The notes beneath the pieces were generated by a model. The model saw only the letters and a list, made by a program, of their open reading frames with translations, was not told where the DNA came from and made no database searches. The translations under genes were made by a program, and so were the position numbers. A DNA stretch of 64,000 nucleotides from CAYRJD01 sp965205925 (GTDB lineage Bacteria > Actinomycetota > Acidimicrobiia > Acidimicrobiales > Poriferisodalaceae). This document shows positions 8,874 to 16,707 of this stretch, one piece after another; positions within the stretch are counted from its first letter, which is position 1, and each line of letters opens with the position of its first letter. The DNA lies in contig OZ242183.1 in NCBI GenBank assembly GCA_965205925.1, positions 496,001 to 560,000 on the forward strand, read 5' to 3'.

Positions 8874-8969
8874 TGGCGGAGGTGGACGGGAATCGAACCC
8901 GCCGAACGGGGGTTTCCCGTTCCAACCGCTTTGAAGGCGGCGGAGCCCACCAGGCGCTCTAACACCTCC
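8874..8969 (-). tRNA. selC: tRNA-Sec (anticodon UCA)
   Basis: Selenocysteine tRNA that reads UGA. On the minus strand, 96 nt begin GGAGGTGT and end with discriminator G and an encoded CCA. The anticodon stem CCGC/GCGG encloses the loop CTTCAAA, giving anticodon TCA. An extended D stem (GAGC/GCTC core), a long variable arm pairing AACGGG with CCCGTT, and a T arm with TTCGATT all match the selC architecture rather than tRNA-Ser or tRNA-Leu. The acceptor has seven clean pairs plus a T-C apposition where the eighth pair is expected. selA, selB and selD are not in this window. Confidence 0.92.
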
Positions 8970-9111
8970 GCCGCAAGCTTGCCATGACGTAGTCATCTAG
9001 CCAACTCAAAAATACCTGACGACTCATCGTCTTCACCGTGCTAGTAACTCTGGTGAATCACCTCCCCTTATTGCCCGAATCGGGTGAACTTTTCTCGGTA
9101 GTGAGGTATTC

Positions 9112-9744
9112 ATGCTGTTTGCGTATGTAGGAGCCAAAGGCGGAGTTGGTACCACCACCGTTGCGGTAATGGCAGCGTCCGGGGCAGCTCGCCTGGGGCG
9201 TGAGGTGGTGCTAGTCGATCTGACTGGAGACGTTGCCGTCACGGCGGGTGTTAGCACAGACTTAGCTGGCATAGCCGACTGGGCTAGGGCGGATGACCTA
9301 TCTCTAGGTTCCGTGGATGCTCTACAAGTTGAGCTAAACGACCAGGTGGCTTTGTTGCCACGCGGTAAGGGTGAGTTTGATCAAACCCGCTTGACAACCC
9401 TGTGGTCCTTGCTCTGCGGCAAGCCTCAGGTGGTCATTGTTGACGCTGGAACCGGAGCCGCGGCAACCGAACTGGTAGGCGATGACAACGTACGGCGAAT
9501 AATGGTGGCTACTACTTGCTATTGCGCCGTGTACCGAGCCGCCCGTATGGCAAGTCGTATCGACGACATGGTGGTGATCGCCGACCCGACGCGCTCACTA
9601 ACGGTGGCCGATGTAGAGGGAGGCGTGGGTAAAGACGCAGCGGTCGCGATAGCGCTTGATCCTGCTATCGCGCGCTGGAGTGACGCCGGACTGTTGCTTG
9701 ACAGGTCATACAGGTTGTCCAAACCACTCGATGAGCTGTTGTGA
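9112..9744 (+). CDS. tadZ: TadZ/CpaE-like (Ssd-type) P-loop ATPase of the Tad pilus locus
   Basis: MinD/ParA-superfamily protein of 210 residues. The deviant Walker A GAKGGVGTTT lies at residues 8-17, and VVLVDLTGD and VVIVDAGTG supply the later nucleotide-contacting positions. In Tad systems this protein places the secretion machine; in mycobacteria the homologue at this position is called Ssd (septum-site determining). No receiver domain is present. The ATG follows GAGG at 9102-9105, and the stop overlaps the start of tadA by 4 bases, so the genes are translationally coupled. Confidence 0.82.
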   Translation: MLFAYVGAKGGVGTTTVAVMAASGAARLGREVVLVDLTGDVAVTAGVSTDLAGIADWARADDLSLGSVDALQVELNDQVALLPRGKGEFDQTRLTTLWSLLCGKPQVVIVDAGTGAAATELVGDDNVRRIMVATTCYCAVYRAARMASRIDDMVVIADPTRSLTVADVEGGVGKDAAVAIALDPAIARWSDAGLLLDRSYRLSKPLDELL

Positions 9745-10775
9745 ATGCTGCTGCTGAGAGCTCTCTGCTGGAGTCAATTCACGAGAGTTTCTTACCTGGC
9801 ACAAATCCACAGCCACGCACGGTTGCTACGGCCGTTGAAGCCGCAGCGCCGCTATTGGGCCGGGTCAATGCGGCGCAAATGGTGTCAGAGGTGTTAGCTC
9901 GCCTGGCCGGCACTGGGCCACTTGCGCAGCTATGGGACGACGAAGAAATCACAGAGGTAATGATCAACGGTTCCGGTCCGGTGAGCATCGAACGACGCGG
10001 CGAGCTGAGTGAGATCGGTCGTGTAAGCCAAGTAGAAGTTGAGCGCCTAGTGGAGTATCTCTTAGGCCCAACCGGTAGACGAGCAGACCGGCTTAGCCCA
10101 ATCGTCGATGTGCGCCTAGACGACCGCACGCGTTGCAACATTTCCGTCCCACCAGTTGCGGTAGACGGCCCGTACATCACCCTGCGACGTTTCCCATCAA
10201 CGGCAAGGCAACTGAGTGAGTTAGCTGACACCAAAACTCAAAACCAACTAAAGACACTGCTAAGCACGGGCGCAAACCTGCTGGTCTTCGGCCCCACCAG
10301 CACGGGAAAGACCTCGTTGCTGGCTGGCTTGTTGGCAACGATGCCCGTCGGTGAACGCATCGTGGTTGTTGAAGAAGCCGCGGAGCTGCCGCGATTGCAC
10401 ACCAACGTGATTCGTCTAGAGGGTCAGCCACCAAACATCGATGGCAAGGGATCTGTATCAATGCCACAGTTGGTGAGGAATGCACTGCGAATGCGACCGG
10501 ATCGCATCATTGTTGGTGAGGTAAGAGGCACCGAAGCGACCGACTTGGTGCAGGCACTAACCACGGGGCATCGTGGTTCGTTAAGCACGATTCATGCCAA
10601 CAGCGCTGAACATGCTCTCTGGCGATTGGAGCAACTTGCTCGTCAAGGGGGAGCCACAGGCGATGTGGGCGGACACATTCGTTCGGTGATCGATGTCCTT
10701 GTGCATATGTCCAAAGCAGCGGATGGATCTCGGAGTGTGGTGGGCGTGCATGAAGTAGCTGCGGTGGCTGCTTAG
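9741..10775 (+). CDS. tadA: TadA/CpaF secretion ATPase
   Basis: Hexameric type II/IV secretion ATPase that powers Tad pilus assembly. The 344-residue protein has the N-terminal domain block ITEVMINGSGPV, the Walker A GPTSTGKTSLL, the Walker B region MRPDRIIVGEVRG, and the His box TGHRGSLSTIHAN. It is shorter than CpaF (about 450 residues) because the N-terminal extension is reduced. It starts with GTG overlapping the tadZ stop and ends where tadB begins, so it sits in one tightly packed operon. Confidence 0.93.
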   Translation: MNAAAESSLLESIHESFLPGTNPQPRTVATAVEAAAPLLGRVNAAQMVSEVLARLAGTGPLAQLWDDEEITEVMINGSGPVSIERRGELSEIGRVSQVEVERLVEYLLGPTGRRADRLSPIVDVRLDDRTRCNISVPPVAVDGPYITLRRFPSTARQLSELADTKTQNQLKTLLSTGANLLVFGPTSTGKTSLLAGLLATMPVGERIVVVEEAAELPRLHTNVIRLEGQPPNIDGKGSVSMPQLVRNALRMRPDRIIVGEVRGTEATDLVQALTTGHRGSLSTIHANSAEHALWRLEQLARQGGATGDVGGHIRSVIDVLVHMSKAADGSRSVVGVHEVAAVAA

Positions 10776-11467
10776 TGCTGTTGGTCTTGCTCGCGATTTT
10801 GGGTTGCGGTGTGCTTACCTCCCCTAAGTATCGGCGCCTTGTAGCGGCTTGGCTACGCAAACGTCGACTTAGGCATCAAGCTCGCAAAAGAGCAGCCCAC
10901 ATTGGTGAGTATTGCGCTGATATCGCACGCCGACTTCACGCCGGTGAGACTTTGCTGCAAGCCATGACGGCTAATCGTGGCAGTACTAATCGTGATAGCG
11001 CTAATCGTGCGGATGCGAAATTTGATAGTGCCAACAACACGCTAAACGAGCCAATTTGCCAACTGCTTGACGAACATAATCGTGGTGTCACTCTTGCTCG
11101 TGCGGCTGCGCGTTGGGCCGAACGTGACGGCACCGAAGAGACCGCCTTGCTTCGTACCGCTGTGGTGCTTGCCACTCAGCAGGTTGGTGCAGATCCCGCT
11201 TTGTTTGATCACGTTGCGCGCACCATCAGTTCACGCGAAGAACTACTAGCCGATGCACACGTGCAGGTAGCACAAGCGCGTGCGTCTATCTGGGTTGTGG
11301 CTGCCTTGCCGTGGGCCATAGCCGTGGTGCTGGTGGCCGAAGGAGGTGTGGCCGCTCAAGTCTTGCTTGGCACGACTCTGGGCCGGTTTTGCATTTTTGC
11401 TGCCGTGGTAATGGAGCTAACCGGTATCGGCTGGATGCGGTGGCTGATTAATCGAGCCGTTCCATGA
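10775..11467 (+). CDS. tadB: TadB-like inner-membrane platform protein (type II secretion F domain)
   Basis: A 230-residue membrane protein. An N-terminal hydrophobic helix and basic stretch are followed by a cytoplasmic four-helix region of the T2SSF type with its typical LARAAARWAERDG pattern, and by two C-terminal transmembrane segments. TadB and TadC form the platform that TadA acts on. It has a Ser/Asn/Arg/Asp-rich repeat (around residues 68-85) made of short direct repeats. The GTG start shares its first base with the last base of the tadA stop, and the end overlaps tadC by 4 bases. Confidence 0.8.
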   Translation: MLLVLLAILGCGVLTSPKYRRLVAAWLRKRRLRHQARKRAAHIGEYCADIARRLHAGETLLQAMTANRGSTNRDSANRADAKFDSANNTLNEPICQLLDEHNRGVTLARAAARWAERDGTEETALLRTAVVLATQQVGADPALFDHVARTISSREELLADAHVQVAQARASIWVVAALPWAIAVVLVAEGGVAAQVLLGTTLGRFCIFAAVVMELTGIGWMRWLINRAVP

Positions 11468-12135
11468 CTTTTGCCTTATTACCTTCCTTACTGCCTCCCT
11501 TATTGCCGCCGTTATTAGTTGCTGCAGGGTTCGGCTGTCTCGGCTGGTTTACGCGACCCAATCTTGCGCGCCGTCGTGCTTTCAAGAACTCCTTCGCACA
11601 TGCAAAGACCACTGCAGATCTAGACGCTGCTTCTTTAGCCTCTTTAGTTAACCGATCTTCTAAGAGCCAGCTACCCAATGGAGCTCTTTCAGCCAAGATG
11701 GCTTACCGGTTAGCGGTTGAGCTAGGCGCAATCGTTGACATTGTCATGGTGGCGGTGTCGTCGGGTTTGTCGGTCTTGGCGGCTTTACAGCTGGCTGCGC
11801 GTGATGGACCACCTCGGCTTGGCCAACATCTCGGCGCGTTGCTCAGCCAAGATGACCTTCCCTTGGTTGACGCATTAGCCGAGTTCGGCCGTTACAGCGG
11901 TCCGCGCGCTAGACCATTCGTAGAGGTGCTTGTATCTTCGATCCGCTACGGCATTGCATTGGTACCCGCGTTAGAGCGCATCCAACATGAGCTGCGAGAA
12001 GAAACCCGCCGCCGTATTGACAAGCGTGTTCGCCAATTACCTGTGCTAATGCTGTTTCCGCTTGTTTTTTGCGTGTTGCCAGCACTGGGTTTAGTGGGGG
12101 TGGTGCCGGTGCTGGTTGCCGCTTTCCAGTTGTGA
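11464..12135 (+). CDS. tadC: TadC-like inner-membrane platform protein
   Basis: A 223-residue protein with an N-terminal hydrophobic segment rich in Leu and Pro, a central T2SSF domain (VDIVMVAVSSGLSVLAALQ through the RPFVEVLVSSIRYG region) and a C-terminal transmembrane hairpin with VLPALGLVGVVPVL. It is the partner of TadB in the pilus platform. ATG at 11464 overlaps the tadB stop by 4 bases. About 120 bases separate it from the pilin gene, enough for a separate promoter or a leader. Confidence 0.8.
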   Translation: MTFALLPSLLPPLLPPLLVAAGFGCLGWFTRPNLARRRAFKNSFAHAKTTADLDAASLASLVNRSSKSQLPNGALSAKMAYRLAVELGAIVDIVMVAVSSGLSVLAALQLAARDGPPRLGQHLGALLSQDDLPLVDALAEFGRYSGPRARPFVEVLVSSIRYGIALVPALERIQHELREETRRRIDKRVRQLPVLMLFPLVFCVLPALGLVGVVPVLVAAFQL

Positions 12136-12258
12136 AGACCAGTCGGCTTACTTTTCACTTCCGCTTTTTCACTTCCCGTGAACCACGGTTTGGCTTAACC
12201 CAACCAAACCCAGACGATGCCAGCTTCTACGGACACAACAGAAACGGAGCCAATTGTT

Positions 12259-12465
12259 ATGAACAGTTACACACGCCTTTACACGCGTCTTTGCACACGC
12301 CTTTTTACCCCTGACCAAACCGGTCAGACCACTGCTGAGTACGCCTTGCTGACGGGTGCTATTGCACTAGTGATCGCCGCGGTAGCGGCTTGGGCAGCCA
12401 GCACAGGCAAGATCAGCCGACTGCTTGACGTGGTATTCAACTATTTGGTTAACGCTGTTTCCTGA
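12259..12465 (+). CDS. Flp-type prepilin
   Basis: Major pilin candidate of 68 residues. The short basic leader ends in Gly and is followed by QTTAEYALLTG, so cleavage after Gly puts Glu at position 5 of the mature chain, as in Flp pilins. About 22 hydrophobic residues follow and then a short polar tail. I chose ATG 12259 rather than the upstream in-frame ATG at 12217, because the shorter form gives a typical leader length. It lies between tadC and a TadE-like gene, as in the mycobacterial cluster. Confidence 0.8.
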   Translation: MNSYTRLYTRLCTRLFTPDQTGQTTAEYALLTGAIALVIAAVAAWAASTGKISRLLDVVFNYLVNAVS

Positions 12466-12475
12466 GCATCCACGC

Positions 12476-12844
12476 TTGAAGCGGTGCGAGCACGGTCAGG
12501 CCACCGCTGAGTTTGCTTTGATCTTGCCGTTTTTGGTTGCATTGATGCTGTGCATCGTGCAGGTTGTGCTGGTGGCGAGAGATGCAGTTTTAGTAGCACA
12601 TGCAGCGCGCGTTGGTGCGCGTACTGCAGTAGTAGCTCAAAGCGAGCAAGAGGTCGTAGCGGCGGTGAAAGCAGTCGTACCGCTGCAACCGGAGCGACTG
12701 GAGGTGTCGCAGTCGAACGAAGGTGGGTTGGTGCGTGTAACGGTGCGCTATCGCAGTGCTACCGAAGTTCCACTTGCGGGCTCATTCATCGGCGATGTGG
12801 AGCTGAGCGAATCGGTTGCTATGTGGAATGAACGCTCGTCTTAG
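12476..12844 (+). CDS. TadE-like pseudopilin
   Basis: Predicted minor pilin with a leader ending HG followed by QATAEFALILPF, again giving Glu5 after cleavage, then a hydrophobic helix (about 20 residues) and a soluble domain of about 75 residues. The start is uncertain: TTG 12476, ten bases after the pilin stop, is taken here; TTG 12425 would overlap the pilin gene. No prepilin peptidase (TadV/CpaA) or secretin is present in the window, so processing must come from elsewhere. Confidence 0.72.
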   Translation: MKRCEHGQATAEFALILPFLVALMLCIVQVVLVARDAVLVAHAARVGARTAVVAQSEQEVVAAVKAVVPLQPERLEVSQSNEGGLVRVTVRYRSATEVPLAGSFIGDVELSESVAMWNERSS

Positions 12845-12971
12845 AGCCTCTAAAGCGATCCGCAAAATATTGGACTTGCTTTTTGTCACACTTATGCAGT
12901 ACAAATACAAATTACATTCTTGTAGTTACGTAAAAGTGACTTACACGAGTCTTCGTCAAAGGTAGGCAGGC

Positions 12972-13262
12972 ATGGCATTTATCCAAGAACTGAGTGGATC
13001 CGAAGAAGAACAGGAGCAGTGGTGGAAACTCGCCAACTGTTTGGGCGTTGAGCCGAACCTGTTCTACCCAGAGCGTGGCGCAAGCACCCGTGAAGCTAAA
13101 GAAGTCTGCCGCGGTTGCGCGGTGCGCGACGACTGCCTGGAGTACGCAATCAATAACGGAGAGAAGTTCGGCATCTGGGGTGGACTGAGTGAACGTGAAC
13201 GGCGCCGGTATCGACGCCAGCGACAGATGATGACCAAACGTGCCGCAGCAGGCTCAGCCTGA
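12972..13262 (+). CDS. WhiB-family iron-sulfur transcriptional regulator
   Basis: Actinobacterial WhiB-like protein of 96 residues. Four Cys at positions 23, 46, 49 and 55 (C...CxxCxxxxxC) would hold a 4Fe-4S cluster; GIWGGLSERERRR gives the beta-turn and basic tail used with sigma factor and DNA. The family is found only in actinobacteria and their phages. ATG 12972 follows AAGGTAGGCAGG. The 127-base gap before it is AT-rich and likely carries the promoter. Which Wbl class it belongs to is not certain. Confidence 0.93.
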   Translation: MAFIQELSGSEEEQEQWWKLANCLGVEPNLFYPERGASTREAKEVCRGCAVRDDCLEYAINNGEKFGIWGGLSERERRRYRRQRQMMTKRAAAGSA

Positions 13263-13326
13263 TCAACGACCGTCGTGCTACTAGCCGCCTACCGCAGGTG
13301 GTTGCGAGCGATGTAGCGTTACTGAA

Positions 13327-13536
13327 ATGCAGGCAGTGAGTCTCGGAGCCCCAGAGTTGCTGATCATCTTGGGGATCGTTTTGCTCTTGTTCGGCGGAGC
13401 CAAGCTACCCGCGCTAGCGCGGTCGTTAGGTAAGGCTCAGCGCGAATTCCGCGACGGTGTTAACAACCCCGATAACGAATCGAGCCAGCCCGAGCCAGGC
13501 GGCTCTATTTCAAAAGACGAGACCCAGTCAAGCTAA
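13327..13536 (+). CDS. tatA: Sec-independent protein translocase TatA
   Basis: Twin-arginine translocase pore subunit, 69 residues. An N-terminal helix (LGAPELLIILGIVLLLFG) is followed by the FGxxKLP hinge, here FGGAKLP, an amphipathic helix and an acidic polar tail, exactly the TatA plan. TatC is not in the window. It is flanked by two WhiB genes, one on each strand, and its stop lies within a small inverted repeat shared with the convergent whiB. Confidence 0.93.
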   Translation: MQAVSLGAPELLIILGIVLLLFGGAKLPALARSLGKAQREFRDGVNNPDNESSQPEPGGSISKDETQSS

Positions 13537-13550
13537 GCCCAGTTGGCTTA
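13534..13550. terminator. Small inverted repeat between tatA and whiB stops
   Basis: TAAGCC and GGCTTA form a 6-bp stem around the 5-base loop CAGTT, spanning the tatA stop codon and ending next to the stop of the convergent whiB gene. There is no T-run on either side, so this is at most a weak bidirectional terminator. Confidence 0.3.
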
Positions 13551-13913
13551 CTAGGCCGCCGTTTGCGTCTTAGCCATCGCTAGACGTGTACGACGCCTCT
13601 CGCTGAGGATCCGGCGACGCTGCCGCTCAGAAGTACCGCCCCACACACCGTGGCTGATGTGGTTTTGAAGGGCGTACTCCAAGCATGCATCAGCGACGGG
13701 ACAACCCTTGCAGATTTGTTGCGCAGCTATTACGCCGAGCCCATCGCGTGGAAAGAACACGGAGGGATGCGAGTCAGCGCAGTTGCCGTGCGACATCCAT
13801 TTGGTGGGGAGTAGTTCGGTGTCGAACAAGTCATGCAACGATTCATTGCAGGCGCGCTTGTCAGTTTCGCTGGCCGGACGTTGAAGAGTGATGGTCTCGG
13901 AATCGTGGTTCAT
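13551..13913 (-). CDS. WhiB-family iron-sulfur transcriptional regulator (second copy)
   Basis: A 120-residue WhiB-like protein with cluster ligands Cys45, Cys68, Cys71 and Cys77, GVWGGTSERQRRR and a basic C-terminal tail. It has about 40 extra N-terminal residues compared with the other WhiB protein and shares limited identity outside the core, so it is not a recent duplicate. ATG at 13913 follows an AAGAAAG stretch. It faces away from the phosphate operon, with 434 bases between. Confidence 0.92.
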   Translation of the reverse strand: MNHDSETITLQRPASETDKRACNESLHDLFDTELLPTKWMSHGNCADSHPSVFFPRDGLGVIAAQQICKGCPVADACLEYALQNHISHGVWGGTSERQRRRILSERRRTRLAMAKTQTAA

Positions 13914-14347
13914 GATGATGCACTTTCTTGTTCTCAGTCATAACTCCTGACGAGGCCATTTGGTTCTCAGTTTCATGAACTCTTATCGCAATCTCATAAT
14001 TCTCTACCTGAGCGATTTTGCAGCCGGGCGAAACGTCTTGCCTGCATTTCACTTTGCTAGGATTTCGCCACGTGAAGTTGGTTGCACCGCTCGTTTTGTC
14101 ACATTGGACGCGTTGGGCACCGATCCCGCTAGCAGCTGACATCTTGAGCTAGCACAGCCAGATTTCTCCAAGACAAGCCATACATTAGAACTGAGACAAC
14201 TGGCACGCTGCGCTATGACCCCGATCAGCACGGACACCGATCAGCGCAAACACCGTTCGGTACAAACTCGGCCAGTACAAGCTCATCTAATGCGAACCCA
14301 ACCCCTTAAACCTGCCTGAATACCTACCTAATTCAAAAGAGATTTTT
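13914..14347. other. 434-bp divergent intergenic region
   Basis: Gap between the minus-strand whiB and the plus-strand small gene ahead of pstS. Short frames here have no good ribosome-binding site or recognisable motif. It probably holds both promoters; near the pst side there are three repeats phased by 11 bp (listed separately). I see no tRNA or clear structured RNA. Confidence 0.6.
14305..14333 (+). promoter_or_regulatory. Possible PhoB/PhoP-type operator of the phosphate operon
   Basis: Three similar pentamers, CTTAA (14305), CTGAA (14316) and CCTAA (14327), are spaced exactly 11 bp apart, each in similar context. Direct repeats with an 11-bp period are the known layout of Pho boxes bound by OmpR-family regulators. 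They lie 15-43 bases ahead of the first gene before pstS. The assignment is inference from spacing and position. Confidence 0.35.
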
Positions 14348-14632
14348 ATGTCACACATGGAACCGGAATACGAAGAACGTCCTCCACCCGAAGTTGGAGT
14401 GCGCGTTATGTACTTAGGGCCAGTCGCTCCTCACTGGGAAGTCGAAGGCCTTTATGGAGAACAGGCCGAAGTCGACGACTTTCGTCGACGCACCTTGGCA
14501 CGGCTGCAGCTGTTGCCGCCACACGACCCACAGTTCAGTCGTAACCAAGCACGCGTTGAGCGCGACGCTGAGAGAGACAACTTTGAGCTGCGTTGGGATC
14601 TTGGAGCCACCGAAGGCGAAAAGAGGGAGTAG
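14348..14632 (+). CDS. Unknown 94-residue charged protein, first gene of the pst operon
   Basis: Hydrophilic protein with an acidic, Pro-rich N-terminus (EPEYEERPPPE), a central VRVMYLGPVAPHWEVEGLYG segment and a C-terminal half rich in Arg, Asp and Glu that is probably helical. There is no signal peptide or membrane segment. I do not recognise a family. The pstS start follows its stop without a gap, and the operator-like repeats precede it, so it is probably co-expressed with phosphate uptake. ATG 14348 follows AAAAGAGA. Confidence 0.65.
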   Translation: MSHMEPEYEERPPPEVGVRVMYLGPVAPHWEVEGLYGEQAEVDDFRRRTLARLQLLPPHDPQFSRNQARVERDAERDNFELRWDLGATEGEKRE

Positions 14633-15694
14633 GTGCCCGTCTTACGTGCAACGTTCGCCTTGCTTGCAACGTTTGCCTTGCTTGCGGCATCTTGTGCTAG
14701 CGGAGGCGATAACTCCAGCAATAATTCCACCAATAATTCCACCGGTGACTCCACCGGTAACGGCGGGACTATCTCAGGCTCGCTTTTTGTGACCGGCTCG
14801 TCCACAGTTGAACCGATAACAAATCTGCTCGCTGAAGCATTCGGTGCGCAAAACTCCCGCGTCGCTATCGCAGTCGCTGGGCCGGGCTCGGGTGATGGAC
14901 ATCGAGCGGCCTGTGCCGGTGAGGCACCTATCTGGAGCAGCTCGCGTCAGATTAGGGATCTCGAAATCGAATGTTTGACCGATGCCGGTATTGAGTTCAT
15001 TGAGTTGCGCGTTGGGATAGACGGTATCTCCGTGATTACCTCAGTTGAGAATGACACGGTGGGCTGCATGAACTTTGCTGACCTCTACAGCCTTGTTGGG
15101 ATCGAGTCGACAGGCTTTTCCGACTGGACCGACGCCAACCAACTCAATTCTGATCTGGGAGGCAGCGGCACATTTACCGGGGGCACCTTGGACATTTTTG
15201 CACCAGGCGAAGAGTCCGGCACGTTCGACAGCTTTATTGAGATAGTCCTCGAAGATGTCTGGGAGTCACGCGTCGAGCAAGGCGACGCTGCCAACGATTA
15301 CGCGGTACGTCCCGACTACCAGGCAGCGGCCAACGACAATGTAATTATTGACGGCATCGCGGGTAACCAATACAGCCTCGGCTGGGTTGGGTTTGCCTTT
15401 GCAGATGAAAACCGCGACAGGATCAAGCTGCTTGAAATCGATGGCGGCAACGGCTGTGTAGCGCCCACGGCTGAGACCATTGCCTCAGCACAATTTCCGA
15501 TCAGTCGGTTTTTGTACACCTACATCGATGTTGCACAAGCCGATGAGCCAGCAGTAGCCGCCTTTGTCGACTTCATGCTTTCCGATGAAGGACAGGAGTA
15601 CGTTGTAGAAGCCGGCTATGTGAAAGTCACGACTGCCGATCTTGAAAAGTCACGCAGCAACTGGAATAGCCGCACACCCGGCCGCAACTTCTAA
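14633..15694 (+). CDS. pstS: Phosphate ABC transporter substrate-binding lipoprotein PstS
   Basis: Periplasmic-face phosphate receptor, 353 residues. A lipoprotein signal ends LLAASC with Cys21, followed by an Asn/Ser/Thr-rich tether built from short repeats. The binding domain begins SGSLFVTGSSTVEPI, the typical phosphate-contacting loop, and continues with PGSGDGHRAACAGE and a GEESGTFDSF loop. It starts at GTG 14633 directly after the preceding stop. A 62-base gap separates it from pstC. Confidence 0.92.
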   Translation: MPVLRATFALLATFALLAASCASGGDNSSNNSTNNSTGDSTGNGGTISGSLFVTGSSTVEPITNLLAEAFGAQNSRVAIAVAGPGSGDGHRAACAGEAPIWSSSRQIRDLEIECLTDAGIEFIELRVGIDGISVITSVENDTVGCMNFADLYSLVGIESTGFSDWTDANQLNSDLGGSGTFTGGTLDIFAPGEESGTFDSFIEIVLEDVWESRVEQGDAANDYAVRPDYQAAANDNVIIDGIAGNQYSLGWVGFAFADENRDRIKLLEIDGGNGCVAPTAETIASAQFPISRFLYTYIDVAQADEPAVAAFVDFMLSDEGQEYVVEAGYVKVTTADLEKSRSNWNSRTPGRNF

Positions 15695-15756
15695 TCGCTG
15701 GTCGCGCTAGTTACCGAGTTTGTACCGGATCAAGAACTGGTAATAAGTTCAGCGAA

Positions 15757-16707
15757 ATGCCCGGCTCAATAGTGCCAGACCTCCAAGCGCCAGCTCTAAG
15801 GGTGACAGACCTGCAGACCGCTAAAAATCGCCGCACGCGTTCGTCGCTAGCTAAGTGGCTTTTCTTCGCTAGTGCAGTGGCCACGGTACTCATCAGCATT
15901 GCGATTATTTGGACACTGACAAGCGAGGCATGGGCTTTCGTCAGCGAGGTGGCATTCGACCAACTAAACGCCATCGGCTGGTTTCCCAGACGCGGCTTGT
16001 TCGATATCGGCACCTTATTGCTGAACTCGGTGCAGATTTCGGCCATTGCCATGCTGGTGGCGGTTCCTTCAGGACTGGGCGCTGCGATCTACCTATCTGA
16101 GTACGCCAAGCCACGCGTACGCCGTGTGATGAAACCCACGTTGGAAATGTTGGCCAGCGTGCCAAGCGTGGTGTTGGGTCTGTTTGCGATCAGCTTTATC
16201 ACGCCGCACCTACTTTCCGCGCTGATCGAAGACATTAATTTTTTCAACAAGCTGGCTTCGGGTATTGCTGTCGGCTTGTTAGTAGTTCCCTTGATTGCGT
16301 CAATTTCTGAAGATGCTTTACGAGCGGTACCAAAAGCTCTGCGAGAAGCCTCGTCAGGTCTAGGCGCGCGCAAGGTAACAACGTCTATCCGGGTTGTGCT
16401 GCCAGCGGCAATATCCGGGCTGATAGCAGCCGTCGTGGTCGGATTTAGTCGCGCTATTGGCGAAACCATGGTGGTGACCATCGCCTCAGGTGGCGGCGAC
16501 ACCTCACTGTTCAACGCCAACCCGTTAGCACCGGGTGGAACCATAACTTCGGCCATGGCTTCGCTCGGTTTGGGTACCGATCAAGTGGCTGGCAACAATC
16601 TGGCCTTCCAAAGCCTGTTCTTCTTGGGTGCGATGTTGTTCGTAATCACCCTGGTGCTCAACATGTTTGGAAACATGGTGGTGAACAGATTGCGTGAGCG
16701 TTACTGA
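15757..16707 (+). CDS. pstC: Phosphate ABC transporter permease PstC
   Basis: Inner-membrane permease of 316 residues with six predicted transmembrane helices. The N-terminal cytoplasmic segment is long (about 25 residues). The binding-protein-dependent permease domain contains the coupling motif EALRAVPKALREASSGLGARKVTT and GFSRAIGETMVV. It pairs with PstA to form the membrane channel. Its stop overlaps the pstA start (TGATGG). Confidence 0.93.
   Translation: MPGSIVPDLQAPALRVTDLQTAKNRRTRSSLAKWLFFASAVATVLISIAIIWTLTSEAWAFVSEVAFDQLNAIGWFPRRGLFDIGTLLLNSVQISAIAMLVAVPSGLGAAIYLSEYAKPRVRRVMKPTLEMLASVPSVVLGLFAISFITPHLLSALIEDINFFNKLASGIAVGLLVVPLIASISEDALRAVPKALREASSGLGARKVTTSIRVVLPAAISGLIAAVVVGFSRAIGETMVVTIASGGGDTSLFNANPLAPGGTITSAMASLGLGTDQVAGNNLAFQSLFFLGAMLFVITLVLNMFGNMVVNRLRERY

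Noticed and set aside
8874..8969. Reading this tRNA as tRNA-Ser or tRNA-Leu because of its long variable arm
   Set aside because: The anticodon loop CTTCAAA gives TCA, which fits only tRNA-Sec, and the GCCA end and long D stem agree.
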